From Streptomyces lacrimifluminis (GTDB taxonomy: Bacteria; Actinomycetota; Actinomycetes; Streptomycetales; Streptomycetaceae), in the NCBI RefSeq assembly GCF_014646095.1, contig NZ_BMMU01000010.1, forward strand, positions 95,760 through 159,759: a DNA stretch of 64,000 nt, given 5' to 3'. A program made the translations under genes and the position numbers. Below the pieces are notes generated by a model. That model saw only the letters and a program-made list of their open reading frames with translations. It was not told the DNA's origin and ran no database searches. This document shows positions 1 through 8,251 of the stretch, piece by piece; the stretch's first letter is position 1, and every line of letters begins with the position of its first letter.

Positions 1-52
1 GTTCCGGACGCTTGTCGGTCGTCGTGGGACGAGGAAGCGTGTCGTGTGACAC
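1..52 (-). CDS. Sugar ABC transporter permease, second subunit (N-terminal start only)
   Basis: Only the first codons lie in the window. A GTG at 52 on the minus strand, five bases after the stop of the upstream permease gene, opens a frame (MSHDTLPRPTTTDK...) that runs off the left edge. Binding protein, MalF-type permease and MalG-type permease is the usual order of carbohydrate importers, so a MalG-type permease is expected here. No diagnostic domain is visible; identity is inferred from position. GTG at 60 opens a different frame and is a competing start. Confidence 0.4.
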   Translation of the reverse strand, partial: MSHDTLPRPTTTDKRPE

Positions 53-56
53 TCCG

Positions 57-947
57 TCACATCCCTTCACGCGTACTGCGCATGCCGCCGAAGCCGCTCA
101 GCCGGATGAGGACCAGGGAGAGACCGGTCGCGGCCAGCACGAGCGCGGACGCGATGGCGCTCGCGTAGCCGAAGTCGTACGTCTTGAAGCCCGCCTCGTA
201 CATCAGGTAGGGCAGGATCGCCGTGTCCGTGCCCGGGCCGCCCTTCGTCAGGATCAGCACCGTCTCGAAGTACGTCAGCGAGCCGACGACGATCAGCACG
301 GTCGACGTGGTGATCGTGTGCCGCAGTTGCGGCAGCGTGATCGAGAAGAACTGGCGGTAGCGGCCCGCGCCGTCGATCGCCGCCGCCTGATAGAGGACCT
401 GGGGGATCTGGCGGGCCCCGCCCTGGTAGATCAGCGTGTGGAAGGGGATGAACTGCCAGCCGCCGACGAACACGATCGCGAGGAACGCGCCACTGGACGA
501 GCCCAGCGTGTCCTTCTGGATGATGCCGAAGTTCGGGTCGAGCAGGGCGTAGAAGAGGATGGAAATCGCGGTCGAGGAGAGCAGGAACGGGACGAAGAAG
601 ATCGCCGAGAGGACCGCCCGGTTGCGCTGCCGGCCCGCCGCCCACACCCCCAGAAGCAGCGCCACGACCGTCTGGAAGGCCCAACTCGCCACCGTCAGAA
701 GGACGGTGATCCCGAGGGACTGGGTCAGCCGCGGATCGTCCAGCAGCTTCTGCCAGTTGGCGAGGCCGACCGGCTTCGGGTCGCCGAGACCGTCCCACTT
801 GGTGAAGGAGAGATAGAAGGCCAGCGCCATCGGGACGACCGCGAAGAAGGTGAAGAAGAGCACCGCGGGGAGCGCCCAGACGGCACCCGGCCGCCCGGCC
901 CGTATCTTCCCCGCCCTTCCGCCCCCGGAGGTGACCGTGGAGCTCAC
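57..947 (-). CDS. Carbohydrate ABC transporter permease (MalF type)
   Basis: Integral membrane subunit of a binding-protein-dependent sugar importer. The 296-residue product has about six hydrophobic segments, the first near residues 22-45. It also carries the cytoplasmic EAA-type loop (QAAAIDGAGRYRQFFSITLP, about residues 188-207) that docks the ATPase. Length is normal for MalF-type permeases. The GTG start overlaps the stop of the binding-protein gene by four bases (GTGA), so translation is probably coupled. No ATPase gene is present; Streptomyces sugar importers commonly share the MsiK ATPase, which would fit. The substrate is inferred to be xylo-oligosaccharides from the adjacent regulator and xylanase. 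Confidence 0.9.
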   Translation of the reverse strand: MSSTVTSGGGRAGKIRAGRPGAVWALPAVLFFTFFAVVPMALAFYLSFTKWDGLGDPKPVGLANWQKLLDDPRLTQSLGITVLLTVASWAFQTVVALLLGVWAAGRQRNRAVLSAIFFVPFLLSSTAISILFYALLDPNFGIIQKDTLGSSSGAFLAIVFVGGWQFIPFHTLIYQGGARQIPQVLYQAAAIDGAGRYRQFFSITLPQLRHTITTSTVLIVVGSLTYFETVLILTKGGPGTDTAILPYLMYEAGFKTYDFGYASAIASALVLAATGLSLVLIRLSGFGGMRSTREGM

Positions 948-2287
948 TTCAACCCCTTGCAGGCCGACACGAACTCACTCGGCGACGACTTGCCCGTGAA
1001 GAGCTTCCCGATCTCCGTGTGCATCTTGGTGCCCAGCTCGTCGCCGAGCGCCTGGTCCCAGGAGAGCGTGAACGCGGGTGCCTGCTGGACCAGGTCGTAC
1101 TGGAACGTGGCGTACTCGGGGTTGGGCGCGGAGGACAGCAGCGCCGCCGCGTTCGAGGTCGTCGGGACATCGCCGAGGGCCACCAGGTCCTTCGCGTACG
1201 CCTCGGACGCGCAGTCCTTGAGGAACGCGATCGCCGCGTCCTTGTTCTGCGTACGGGGGTTGATCGACCAGTAGTTGGTGGGGTTGCCGACGACGTTGCG
1301 CACGTCACCGGTGCCGTCCTCGATCTTCGGGAAGGCCGCCCAGCCCAGGCTCGACTTGGCGAAGTCGGGGAACTTGCCGAGCTGCGTCGAGTACTCCCAC
1401 GAGCCCATGAGATGCATCGCCGCCTTGCCCTTGGCGAACACGGCAGGGGCACCGCCGTTGACGTACGACACCGAGGTGAACTTGGAGCCGAAGGCGTCGT
1501 CGTCGACGAGTTGCTTCACCATCTCGGCGGCCTTCAGCATCGCCGGGTCACCCCAGCCCTCCGCGTCGCCGTCCTGGATCCGGCGGAAGACCTCGGGCCC
1601 GCCGATACGGTCCACCAGGTACTCCAGCCACATCAGTTCGGGCCAGAGGTCGGAGCCGCCGAGGGCGAACGAGGTGATCTTCGCCTTCTTCAGCTTGGTG
1701 TTGATGTCGAGCAACTGGTCCCAGGTGGTGGGCGGTTGGAGCTTCTGCTCGGCGAAGACGGTCTTGTTGTAGAAGAGGATCACCGGCTGCATACCGCGCA
1801 TCGGTATGCCGTAGTGGCGGCCCTTGAGGTCACCGGCGGCGAGGACGGAGGGCAGGAAGCCGTTCTTCAGCACCGGGTCGTTCTCGATGATGTCGGTCAG
1901 GTCGACGATCTTGTCGGCCTCCTGGTACGCCTTGATGGAGCCGCCGCCCCAGTTGAAGAAGACGTCCGGGGCACTGGGCGACCCCATCGCCGTGCGCAGC
2001 TTGGCCGAGTAGTCCGAGCCCGGGATCTTCTCCAGCTTGACCTTGCCCTTGGTCGACTTCGCCGCCGCCGACTTGTTGAACCGCGCGACCGCCGCGGTCT
2101 GGACCTTCACCGCGTCGTCCCCGTACACGAACGCGGTGACCGTGTCCCCGCCACCGCCCGAACCCTCACCCGAGCCGCAGGCGCTGAGGCCGGTGGTGAG
2201 CAGGGCGGAGGCGCCGGCACCGAGCACCCAGCGCCTGCTGAACGCCGTACCGGTGGACCCTGTGGACCGCCCTCTGTTCGACTCCAT
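944..2287 (-). CDS. Extracellular sugar-binding lipoprotein of ABC importer
   Basis: Family 1 extracellular solute-binding protein (447 aa) that captures oligosaccharides outside the membrane and delivers them to the permeases encoded just downstream. The N-terminus has a twin-arginine-like SRRWVLG stretch (about 18-24), a hydrophobic segment and a lipobox ending LSAC, giving a lipid-anchored Cys near residue 37 followed by a Gly/Ser linker. The ATG at 2287 directly precedes this signal. It is first gene of the minus-strand importer operon and is transcribed away from the lacI-type gene at 2429. Substrate is inferred from context; a cellobiose- or xylobiose-type ligand is most likely. Confidence 0.9.
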   Translation of the reverse strand: MESNRGRSTGSTGTAFSRRWVLGAGASALLTTGLSACGSGEGSGGGGDTVTAFVYGDDAVKVQTAAVARFNKSAAAKSTKGKVKLEKIPGSDYSAKLRTAMGSPSAPDVFFNWGGGSIKAYQEADKIVDLTDIIENDPVLKNGFLPSVLAAGDLKGRHYGIPMRGMQPVILFYNKTVFAEQKLQPPTTWDQLLDINTKLKKAKITSFALGGSDLWPELMWLEYLVDRIGGPEVFRRIQDGDAEGWGDPAMLKAAEMVKQLVDDDAFGSKFTSVSYVNGGAPAVFAKGKAAMHLMGSWEYSTQLGKFPDFAKSSLGWAAFPKIEDGTGDVRNVVGNPTNYWSINPRTQNKDAAIAFLKDCASEAYAKDLVALGDVPTTSNAAALLSSAPNPEYATFQYDLVQQAPAFTLSWDQALGDELGTKMHTEIGKLFTGKSSPSEFVSACKGLK

Positions 2288-2337
2288 GACTGCACCTCTC
2301 GCGAATGTTCTGAACGAAACCTGAACGAGTCTCTGTA

Positions 2338-2348
2338 CGAATCTTTCG
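2338..2348. promoter_or_regulatory. Candidate LacI-family operator in the importer/regulator gap
   Basis: CGAATCTTTCG differs at one base from CGAAACTTTCG, the core of the perfect palindrome before the xylanase gene (3723-3735). It lies in the divergent promoter region between the binding-protein gene (start 2287) and the regulator gene (start 2429), so it could control both. A second small dyad, GTTC-T-GAAC, is at 2307-2315. The assignment is inference from sequence match and position. Confidence 0.55.
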
Positions 2349-2428
2349 GGTGGTACGTCGAATGTTCCGGAAATTTATGGGGGGACAAGGTCTTCGTCAA
2401 GAGGTCGCGCAGGGATACGATCGCGGCC

Positions 2429-3481
2429 ATGAGACCCTCGAAACCTGTTGAAACGCAGACGGCACCGCAGTCCACCCAGACCGCGACACTCGCCGAGATC
2501 GCCCGTGAGGCAGGCGTCTCCGCTCCGACTGTTTCGAAGGTGCTCAACGGCCGCGCAGATGTCGCCCCCGGGACCCGGACCCGCGTCGAGGACCTGCTGC
2601 GGGCATACGGCTACCGGCGCCGCCGCGCCGAGGCGACCCGCTCCCCGCTGATCGACCTGGTCTTCCACGAGTTGGAGAGCGCGTGGGCGATGGAGGTCAT
2701 CCGGGGGGTGGAGAACGTGGCGCGCGAGGAGGGGCTGAGCGTCGTCCTCTCGGAGAGCGCGGGCCGCCTCACCCCGGGCCGCACCTGGGCCGACCAGGTC
2801 GCCGCCCGCCGCCCGCACGGCGTGATCCTCGTCCTCTCCGGCCTCGACGAGTCCCAGCGGGCGCTGCTGACCAGCCGTTCCATCCCGTTCGTGGTGATGG
2901 ACCCGGCGGGCGACCCCGGGGACAACGTGCCCTCGGTCGGCGCCACCAACTGGCAGGGCGGCCTGGCGGCCACCCGCCACCTCGTCGACCTGGGCCACAC
3001 CCGCATCGCGTCGATCAGCGGCCCCTCCCGGATGATGTGCAGCCGCGCCCGCGTCGACGGCTACCGCGCGGCGCTGGAGACGGCGGGCCTCCCGGTCGAC
3101 CCCGCCCTGCTGAAGGTGGGCGACTTCCACCACGAGACGGGCTACCGCGCCGGCCTCGAACTCCTGCGCTCCCCGACCCGCCCGACCGCCGTCTTCGCCG
3201 GCAACGACCTCCAGGCCCTCGGCCTGTACGAGGCCGCCCGCGAACTCGGCCTGCGCATCCCGGAGGACCTGAGCATCGTCGGCTTCGACGACCTGCCGAT
3301 CGCCCGCCTGGTCGGCCCCCCGCTGACGACCGTCCGCCAGCCCCTGATGGAGATGGCGGAAACGGCGGCCAAGCTGGTCCTGAACCTGGGCCGGGAGGAC
3401 GGCACGTCCGGGGCGACAAGGGTGGAACTGGCGACCAGCCTGGAGGTCCGCAACAGCACGGCGCCGCCGCCAGCCGTCTAA
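2429..3481 (+). CDS. LacI-family transcriptional regulator
   Basis: DNA-binding sugar-responsive repressor, 350 aa from the ATG at 2429. The helix-turn-helix and hinge are at about residues 20-65 (TLAEIAREAGVSAPTVSKVL, then a hinge helix), followed by a periplasmic-binding-protein-like effector domain ending SIVGFDDLPIARLVGPPLTT, a typical LacI signature. The open frame runs far upstream, but the HTH position and the divergent promoter region rule out an earlier start. The gene is divergent from the sugar importer and sits before the xylanase. It is probably the local repressor of both, released by xylo-oligosaccharides; a BxlR-like role is inferred, not shown. Confidence 0.92.
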   Translation: MRPSKPVETQTAPQSTQTATLAEIAREAGVSAPTVSKVLNGRADVAPGTRTRVEDLLRAYGYRRRRAEATRSPLIDLVFHELESAWAMEVIRGVENVAREEGLSVVLSESAGRLTPGRTWADQVAARRPHGVILVLSGLDESQRALLTSRSIPFVVMDPAGDPGDNVPSVGATNWQGGLAATRHLVDLGHTRIASISGPSRMMCSRARVDGYRAALETAGLPVDPALLKVGDFHHETGYRAGLELLRSPTRPTAVFAGNDLQALGLYEAARELGLRIPEDLSIVGFDDLPIARLVGPPLTTVRQPLMEMAETAAKLVLNLGREDGTSGATRVELATSLEVRNSTAPPPAV

Positions 3482-3499
3482 AGGGGGGCAGGGCGCCTC

Positions 3500-3650
3500 C
3501 CCAAGGGGCGCGGGGCTGTATCGGTCCGCGGCTCCGCCGCGTGGCGCGCCAAGCCAGAGCGCACCTGTACTCGAGTCGCCGGCCCGCCAGACAGGGACGC
3601 GGGGAACTGCGCGACCGGCCACAACGCACCCGCAGCCGAAACACCGGACT
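3500..3650. repeat. Dispersed Streptomyces intergenic repeats (two partial units)
   Basis: The gap after the LacI gene contains two blocks of the GGGGCGCGGGG-type intergenic repeat common in Streptomyces. One (about 3508-3560) matches a copy at 8156-8235 in this window, sharing GGGGCGCGGGGCTGT and CGGCTCCGCCGCG. The other (about 3594-3645) has the GCGGGGAACTGCGCGACC form and ends near ACCCGCAGCC. No coding potential is apparent. The internal dyad CGGCTCCGCCG can form a hairpin that could end lacI transcription. Confidence 0.7.
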
Positions 3651-3722
3651 CCCCGCGGCACATCCGTATTGACGAGTGACGCAAGGCCCCCCAAACTGCA
3701 CCGAAGTCAATCGGTTGAACAG

Positions 3723-3735
3723 CCGAAACTTTCGG
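3723..3735. promoter_or_regulatory. Perfect palindromic operator before xylanase gene
   Basis: CCGAAA-C-TTTCGG is a perfect 13-bp dyad located 12 bases before the xylanase ATG; it nearly touches the ribosome binding site (GGAGG, 3734-3738). GAAANTTTC-type palindromes are known upstream of Streptomyces xylanase genes and are read by LacI-type regulators. A one-mismatch version lies in the importer promoter. Binding at this site would block transcription or translation start. Confidence 0.75.
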
Positions 3736-3746
3736 AGGCACCCGCA

Positions 3747-5099
3747 ATGAGCCCCTCCAGAACAGCTTTCCGACCGCGCCTGCTCGCCCTCCTCACCGGC
3801 GCAGCCACCACCGCCACACTGCTCCTCGCCGGGACGGCAACCGCGGCAGACCCCCCGCTGCGCGACCTCGCCACCGCCAAGGGCAAAGTCATCGGCACAG
3901 CCGTCACCGGCTCCAAGCTCACGGGAACGTACGGCGACCTCGCCGGCGCCCAGTTCAACGCGCTCACCCCCGGCAACGCCATGAAGTGGGAGTCCGTCGA
4001 GCCCAGCCGGGGCACCTACAACTGGGCCGAGGCCGACCAGATCGTCGCCTTCGCCCAGGCCCACAACCAGCAGGTGCGCGGCCACACCCTGGTCTGGCAC
4101 AGCCAGAACCCGGGCTGGCTGGCCAACGGCACCTGGACCCCGGCCCAGCTGAGCACACTCCTCCAGGACCACATCACCACCGAAGTCACGCGCTACAAAG
4201 GCAAGTTGGCGACCTGGGACGTGGTCAACGAGCCCTTCAACGAGGACGGCACCTACCGCTCGACGCTCTGGTCGGACAACCTCGGCACCGACTACATCGC
4301 GCAGGCCCTGACCTGGGCGCGGGCGGCGGACCCCACGGCGAAGCTCTACATCAACGACTACAACGTCGAGGGCGTCAACGCGAAGAGCACGGCCCTCTAC
4401 AACCTGGTCAAGTCCCTGAAGGAGCGCGGGATCCCGATCGACGGTGTGGGCCTGCAGGCGCACCTGATCCTCGGTCAGTACCCCTCGACCCTCCGGCAGA
4501 ACATCCAGCGGTTCGCCGATCTGGGCGTCGACGTGGCGATCACGGAACTCGACATCCGTATGCAACTGCCCGCCACTGAAGCCAAGTCGACTCAACAGGC
4601 GGCCGACTACAAGGCCGTGGTGGACGCCTGTGTGGCCGTGACCCGGTGCGTCGGTGTGACGGTCTGGGGCTTCACGGACTCCGACTCATGGATCCCGGAC
4701 GTGTTCGAGGGATACGGTGCGGCGACCCCGTACACGGAGAACTTCACCCCGAAACCGGCGTACCACGCGATCGCCCAGTCGCTCGGCGGTACCCCGTCCA
4801 CGGAGGGCTGCACGGCGACGTACAGCGTCCCGAGCCAGTGGAACTCCGGGTTCACCGGACAGGTGACGATCGCCTGTCCCGCGGGCCGGTCGCTGTCGTC
4901 GTGGAAGGTGAGCTGGACCTACGGCACGGGCCAGCAGGTCACGCAGGCCTGGAACGCCACCTGCACCCAGTCGGGGACGGCGGTGACCTGTGTGAACGCC
5001 TCGTACAACGGGACGGTGCCGAGCGGTGGTTCGGTGAGTTTCGGGTTCAACGGGACGTGGAGCGGGAGCAACCCGGTACCGGCGGTCACGCTGGGGTGA
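3747..5099 (+). CDS. Secreted endo-1,4-beta-xylanase, GH10 plus CBM2
   Basis: Hydrolyses internal beta-1,4 xylosidic bonds of xylan outside the cell. The 450-aa precursor has a signal peptide (positive RPR near residue 13, hydrophobic stretch, cleavage around ATA-ADPP). Next is a GH10 barrel of about 300 residues with the acid/base Glu in WDVVNEPF and the nucleophile Glu in ITELDI. A family 2 carbohydrate-binding module forms the last 100 residues, starting near CTATYSVPSQWNSGF. The usual linker before the CBM is very short (GGTPSTEG). ATG 3747 is chosen over an upstream in-frame ATG because of the GGAGG at 3734-3738 and the signal peptide. It is probably induced with the importer through the shared operator. 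Confidence 0.95.
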   Translation: MSPSRTAFRPRLLALLTGAATTATLLLAGTATAADPPLRDLATAKGKVIGTAVTGSKLTGTYGDLAGAQFNALTPGNAMKWESVEPSRGTYNWAEADQIVAFAQAHNQQVRGHTLVWHSQNPGWLANGTWTPAQLSTLLQDHITTEVTRYKGKLATWDVVNEPFNEDGTYRSTLWSDNLGTDYIAQALTWARAADPTAKLYINDYNVEGVNAKSTALYNLVKSLKERGIPIDGVGLQAHLILGQYPSTLRQNIQRFADLGVDVAITELDIRMQLPATEAKSTQQAADYKAVVDACVAVTRCVGVTVWGFTDSDSWIPDVFEGYGAATPYTENFTPKPAYHAIAQSLGGTPSTEGCTATYSVPSQWNSGFTGQVTIACPAGRSLSSWKVSWTYGTGQQVTQAWNATCTQSGTAVTCVNASYNGTVPSGGSVSFGFNGTWSGSNPVPAVTLG

Positions 5100-5205
5100 C
5101 TCCTGGCTGATCCCGCGCTGATCCTGGGCTGAGAAGCGTGAGATTTTCCGAAGAATCCCGGGCATGCGCTCCTGCGCGTAATAATTCGGACGTACGTTCC
5201 TCTCT

Positions 5206-6279
5206 GTGACGGGAGACGAAAGACAGACGTCGGATGACGGCGGGGGCGCGGAGAGACAGGTGGGCCGACGGTCGTCGCGCTGGATGAAGGCCGTCGGTTT
5301 CACGCTGGCCGGCACCCTGGTGGTCGCCGCCGCGGGTGCGGGCTACGCCTACTGGCACCTGAACCACAACATCAAGAGCGTCGACATCAACAGCGCGCTC
5401 GGTGACAACCGCCCGGCGAAGACGCGGTCGTTGCCCTCGACAGGCGCGTCCGCCGCGGCGACACCGCTGCCGAGCGAGGCGCTGAACATCCTGGTCCTCG
5501 GATCGGACTCGCGCAGCGGCAAGCGGAACCAGGCACTGGGCGGCGGCAGCAGCGAGGGCGCGCGGTCCGACACGGCGATGGTCGTGCACCTGGACGCGGG
5601 CCGCACGAAGGCGACGATCGTGAGCATCCCGCGCGACACGCTGGTCACGCGCCCGTCCTGCCCCCTGGCGGACGGGGATTCGACGGCGGAGGCGTACGGC
5701 GCCATGTTCAACACGGCGTACTCGGTCGGTGGCCCGGTCTGCGCGGTCAAGACGGTGGAGTCGATGACGAACGTCCGCATGGACCACTACCTGGAGGTCG
5801 ACTTCGCCGGCTTCGCGGATCTGGTGGACGCGCTCGGCGGCGTGACCGTCACGACGGACGAGGACATCCACGACGACGACAGCCACCTCGACCTGAAGGC
5901 GGGCGAACACCACCTCGACGGCACCCAGGCCCTCGCGCTCGCCCGCACCCGGCACGGCATCGGCGACGGCAGCGACCTGGGCCGAATAGTCCTCCAGCAG
6001 AAACTGGTCAAGGCCCTTCTCCAGCAGATCTCGTCGACGAACCTGCTGACCAGCCCGGCCAGGCTGTACGAGGTCGCCGACGTGGCCACGGCCAGTCTGA
6101 CCACGGACACCGGCCTGAACTCGCTCAGCGAGCTGATGAGCCTGGGCCAGAGCCTGCAGGGACTGTCGGCGGACGAGCTGAAGACGGTGACGATGCCGGT
6201 GGTGACGGCGGCGTCCAACGCCAACCGGGTGGTCGCCCAGCAGCCGGAAGCGGCGGAATTGTGGGCGTCCTTGCGCTGA
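5206..6279 (+). CDS. LytR-CpsA-Psr (LCP) family cell-wall glycopolymer ligase
   Basis: Membrane-anchored LCP protein of 357 aa. The family transfers teichoic-acid-like or capsular glycopolymers from lipid carriers to peptidoglycan. It has a short cytoplasmic N-terminus, one transmembrane helix (about residues 29-48, VGFTLAGTLVVAAAGAGYAY) and an extracytoplasmic LCP domain. Hallmarks are LNILVLGSDSR, RSDTAMVVHLD, SIPRDT and the later LALARTRHG. It starts at GTG 5206. No partner glycosyltransferase genes lie nearby, so it appears to be a single-gene unit; the substrate polymer is unknown. Confidence 0.92.
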   Translation: MTGDERQTSDDGGGAERQVGRRSSRWMKAVGFTLAGTLVVAAAGAGYAYWHLNHNIKSVDINSALGDNRPAKTRSLPSTGASAAATPLPSEALNILVLGSDSRSGKRNQALGGGSSEGARSDTAMVVHLDAGRTKATIVSIPRDTLVTRPSCPLADGDSTAEAYGAMFNTAYSVGGPVCAVKTVESMTNVRMDHYLEVDFAGFADLVDALGGVTVTTDEDIHDDDSHLDLKAGEHHLDGTQALALARTRHGIGDGSDLGRIVLQQKLVKALLQQISSTNLLTSPARLYEVADVATASLTTDTGLNSLSELMSLGQSLQGLSADELKTVTMPVVTAASNANRVVAQQPEAAELWASLR

Positions 6280-6303
6280 GAGGAACCCTCTGGCCCATCT
6301 GAG

Positions 6304-6349
6304 CTGCGGAAACGCCTCCGGGGAAAAATTCCCGAAGAAATTTCCGCAG
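6304..6349. terminator. Nested hairpin downstream of LCP gene
   Basis: Outer arms CTGCGGAAA (6304-6312) and TTTCCGCAG (6341-6349) are exact complements and enclose a second dyad, GGGAA/TTCCC (6321-6333). It follows the LCP stop by 24 bases and immediately precedes the putative ECF42 promoter. It is probably a terminator for the LCP transcript; an operator role for the next gene is possible. Confidence 0.5.
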
Positions 6350-6352
6350 CAG

Positions 6353-6379
6353 TGTCGATCCGGGCTCTCCCTGTTCGAC
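6353..6379 (+). promoter_or_regulatory. Candidate ECF42-dependent promoter
   Basis: TGTCGA at 6353-6358 followed after about 17 bases by CGAC (6376-6379). This resembles the TGTCGA / CGA-type elements reported for ECF42 sigma factors, which characteristically drive neighbouring DGPF genes. It lies 50 bases before the DGPF gene. The match is by eye and from memory of the family. Confidence 0.45.
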
Positions 6380-6429
6380 GCACAGGTGAGAGCCCGGAAA
6401 GGAACCGGGCCCCGCCCAAGGAGGACCTC

Positions 6430-6786
6430 ATGCCCCGCTATCTCTCCCTCGTGCAGATCGACGAAGCCACCGCCCCCGCCGAAGGCCCCAGCCCCGAGCT
6501 GATGCAGCGCATGGGCGAGCTGCTGGAAGAGATCACCAAGGCCGGGGTGATGCTCGACACCGCCGGCCTCACCCCCACCGCGCAGGGCACCCGCGTCCAC
6601 TGGCAGGACGGCAGGATCTCGGTCACCGACGGCCCCTTCACCGAGTCCAAGGAGATTGTCGGCGGTTACGCGATCATGCAGTGCAAGGACAAGGCCGAGG
6701 CCCTGGAGTGGACCAAGCGCTTCCTGAAGGTGCACGAGGAGCACTGGACGGTGACCTGCGAGGTGCGGGAGATCGCGGAGGGCTGA
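6430..6786 (+). CDS. DGPF / YCII-related domain protein, ECF42 partner
   Basis: A 118-aa cytosolic protein of the YCII-related family, a ferredoxin-like fold, with the name-giving DGPF motif in SVTDGPFTESKEIVGGY (about residues 64-80). Such proteins are encoded beside group ECF42 sigma factors and are their typical targets; their biochemical role is unresolved. ATG 6430 is supported by AAGGAGG at 6418-6424. The gene is followed by a hairpin overlapping its stop and then by the ECF42 gene. Confidence 0.85.
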   Translation: MPRYLSLVQIDEATAPAEGPSPELMQRMGELLEEITKAGVMLDTAGLTPTAQGTRVHWQDGRISVTDGPFTESKEIVGGYAIMQCKDKAEALEWTKRFLKVHEEHWTVTCEVREIAEG

Positions 6787-6799
6787 GCAAGAGCCCTCC
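6777..6799 (+). terminator. Hairpin overlapping the DGPF stop codon
   Basis: GGAGGGCT and AGCCCTCC are exact 8-base arms around a 7-base loop that contains the TGA stop region. No T-run follows, as is common in Streptomyces. It may limit read-through into the sigma-factor gene. Confidence 0.5.
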
Positions 6800-6879
6800 C
6801 CGGTCCGCTCCCCGACTGATCCCGGTTGCTTCTCGGTCTTCCTTGGCCGATCGCCGCCGACGGTGTCTGATGGTGGGCT

Positions 6880-8160
6880 GTGACCCAGCAGCCCACCTCC
6901 GACTCCGCGACCGAGCGATCCGTCGAGACGGTCTTCCGCCTCGAATCCCCCCGCATCATCGCGGCCGTCACCCGCACCGTCCGGGACATAGGCATCGCCG
7001 AGGAGCTGGCCCAGGACGCCCTGGTCGCCGCGCTCGAACAGTGGCCCCGCGACGGCGTCCCCGACAACCCGGGCGCCTGGCTCATGGCCACCGCCAGGCA
7101 CCGCGCCGTCGACCTGATCCGCCGCCGCGAGACGTACGCCCGCAAGCTGGCGGAGATCGGACGCACCCTGGAGACGACCACCCCGCCGGCAGAGCCGTCC
7201 GCCCCCGACGACATCGACGACGACCTGCTCCGCCTCGTCTTCACCGCCTGTCATCCGGTGCTGTCCGCCGAGTCCCGCATCGCCCTCACCCTCCGCCTCC
7301 TCGGCGGCCTCACCACCCCCGAGATCGCCCGCGCCTTCCTGGTCCCCGAGGCGACGGTCGCTCAGCGCGTCGTCCGCGCCAAACGAACCCTCGCGACGAA
7401 GAACGTCGCCTTCGAGGTCCCGTACGGTCCACAGCGCGAGGCCCGTCTCGGCTCGGTCCTGGAGGTCATCTACCTGATCTTCAACGAGGGGTACGCGGCC
7501 ACAGCCGGCGACGACCTGCTGCGCCCCGCCCTCTGCGAGGACGCCCTGCGGCTGGCCCGCGTGCTGTCGGGCCTGATGCCCAAGGAACCCGAAGTGCACG
7601 CGCTCACAGCCCTGTTGGAGCTCCAGGCGTCCCGTTCCGCGGCCCGCACAGGCCCGACCGGTGAACCGGTACTCCTCAAGGACCAGAACCGCTCCCGCTG
7701 GAACCGCATGCTGATCGCCCGCGGCTTCACGGCCCTGGCCCGAGCCGAGGCGGCGGGCGCCACGACAACGACATCGGGCCCGGGCCCGTACGCCCTCCAG
7801 GCGGCCATCGCGGCCTGCCACGCCCACGCCCACTCCTACGACGACACGGACTGGCCCCGAATCGCCACGCTGTACGCGGCCCTCGCCACCCGGTCCCCGT
7901 CCCCCGTGGTGGAGTTGAACCGAGCGGTGGCCGTCTCGATGGCCGAGGGCCCGATCCCCGCCCTACGGATCATCGACACTCTGACGTCCGAACCGGCCCT
8001 GCGCGACTACCACTTGCTCCCCAGCGTCAGAGGAGACCTCCTCCTGCGCCTGGGCCGCAGGCAGGAGGCAAGAACCGAATTCCTACGAGCAGCAGACCTG
8101 ACCCAGAACGAACGGGAACGGGACCTGCTACGAGCCCGAGCGCAGGAGTGCGCCCCATAG
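6880..8160 (+). CDS. ECF42-group RNA polymerase sigma factor with C-terminal TPR-like extension
   Basis: Sigma factor of 426 aa, about twice the length of a minimal ECF sigma. Sigma2 (about residues 15-85, including ELAQDALVAALEQWPRDGVPDNPGAWL split by the conserved WP..G.P..P.AWL signature) and sigma4 (about 115-180) are followed by a helical extension of about 230 residues. Markers of the extension are LIFNEGYAA, LCEDALRLARVL, LLELQASR and VELNRAVAVSMAEGP. This architecture and the DGPF neighbour place it in ECF42, where the C-terminal domain is needed for activity instead of a dedicated anti-sigma factor. No anti-sigma gene is present, consistent with that. It starts at GTG 6880. Confidence 0.93.
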   Translation: MTQQPTSDSATERSVETVFRLESPRIIAAVTRTVRDIGIAEELAQDALVAALEQWPRDGVPDNPGAWLMATARHRAVDLIRRRETYARKLAEIGRTLETTTPPAEPSAPDDIDDDLLRLVFTACHPVLSAESRIALTLRLLGGLTTPEIARAFLVPEATVAQRVVRAKRTLATKNVAFEVPYGPQREARLGSVLEVIYLIFNEGYAATAGDDLLRPALCEDALRLARVLSGLMPKEPEVHALTALLELQASRSAARTGPTGEPVLLKDQNRSRWNRMLIARGFTALARAEAAGATTTTSGPGPYALQAAIAACHAHAHSYDDTDWPRIATLYAALATRSPSPVVELNRAVAVSMAEGPIPALRIIDTLTSEPALRDYHLLPSVRGDLLLRLGRRQEARTEFLRAADLTQNERERDLLRARAQECAP

Positions 8161-8235
8161 GGGCGCGGGGCTGTGTCGATATACGGCTCCGCCGCGGGGC
8201 GCGACAAGCCACGACGGGCCCGCCCCCAACGAACC
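8156..8235. repeat. Dispersed Streptomyces intergenic repeat
   Basis: The convergent gap after the ECF42 gene carries GGGGCGCGGGGCTGT followed by CGGCTCCGCCGCGGGGCGCG, matching the copy near 3508-3560. The inner CGGCTCCGCCG dyad may terminate both converging transcripts. Confidence 0.65.
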
Positions 8236-8251
8236 GCCGAACCAGCGGAGC

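Noticed and set aside
1019..2428. Long upstream extension of the LacI regulator frame
   Set aside because: It runs antisense to the binding-protein gene and through its promoter; the HTH begins at about 2480 and the ATG at 2429 fits the family.
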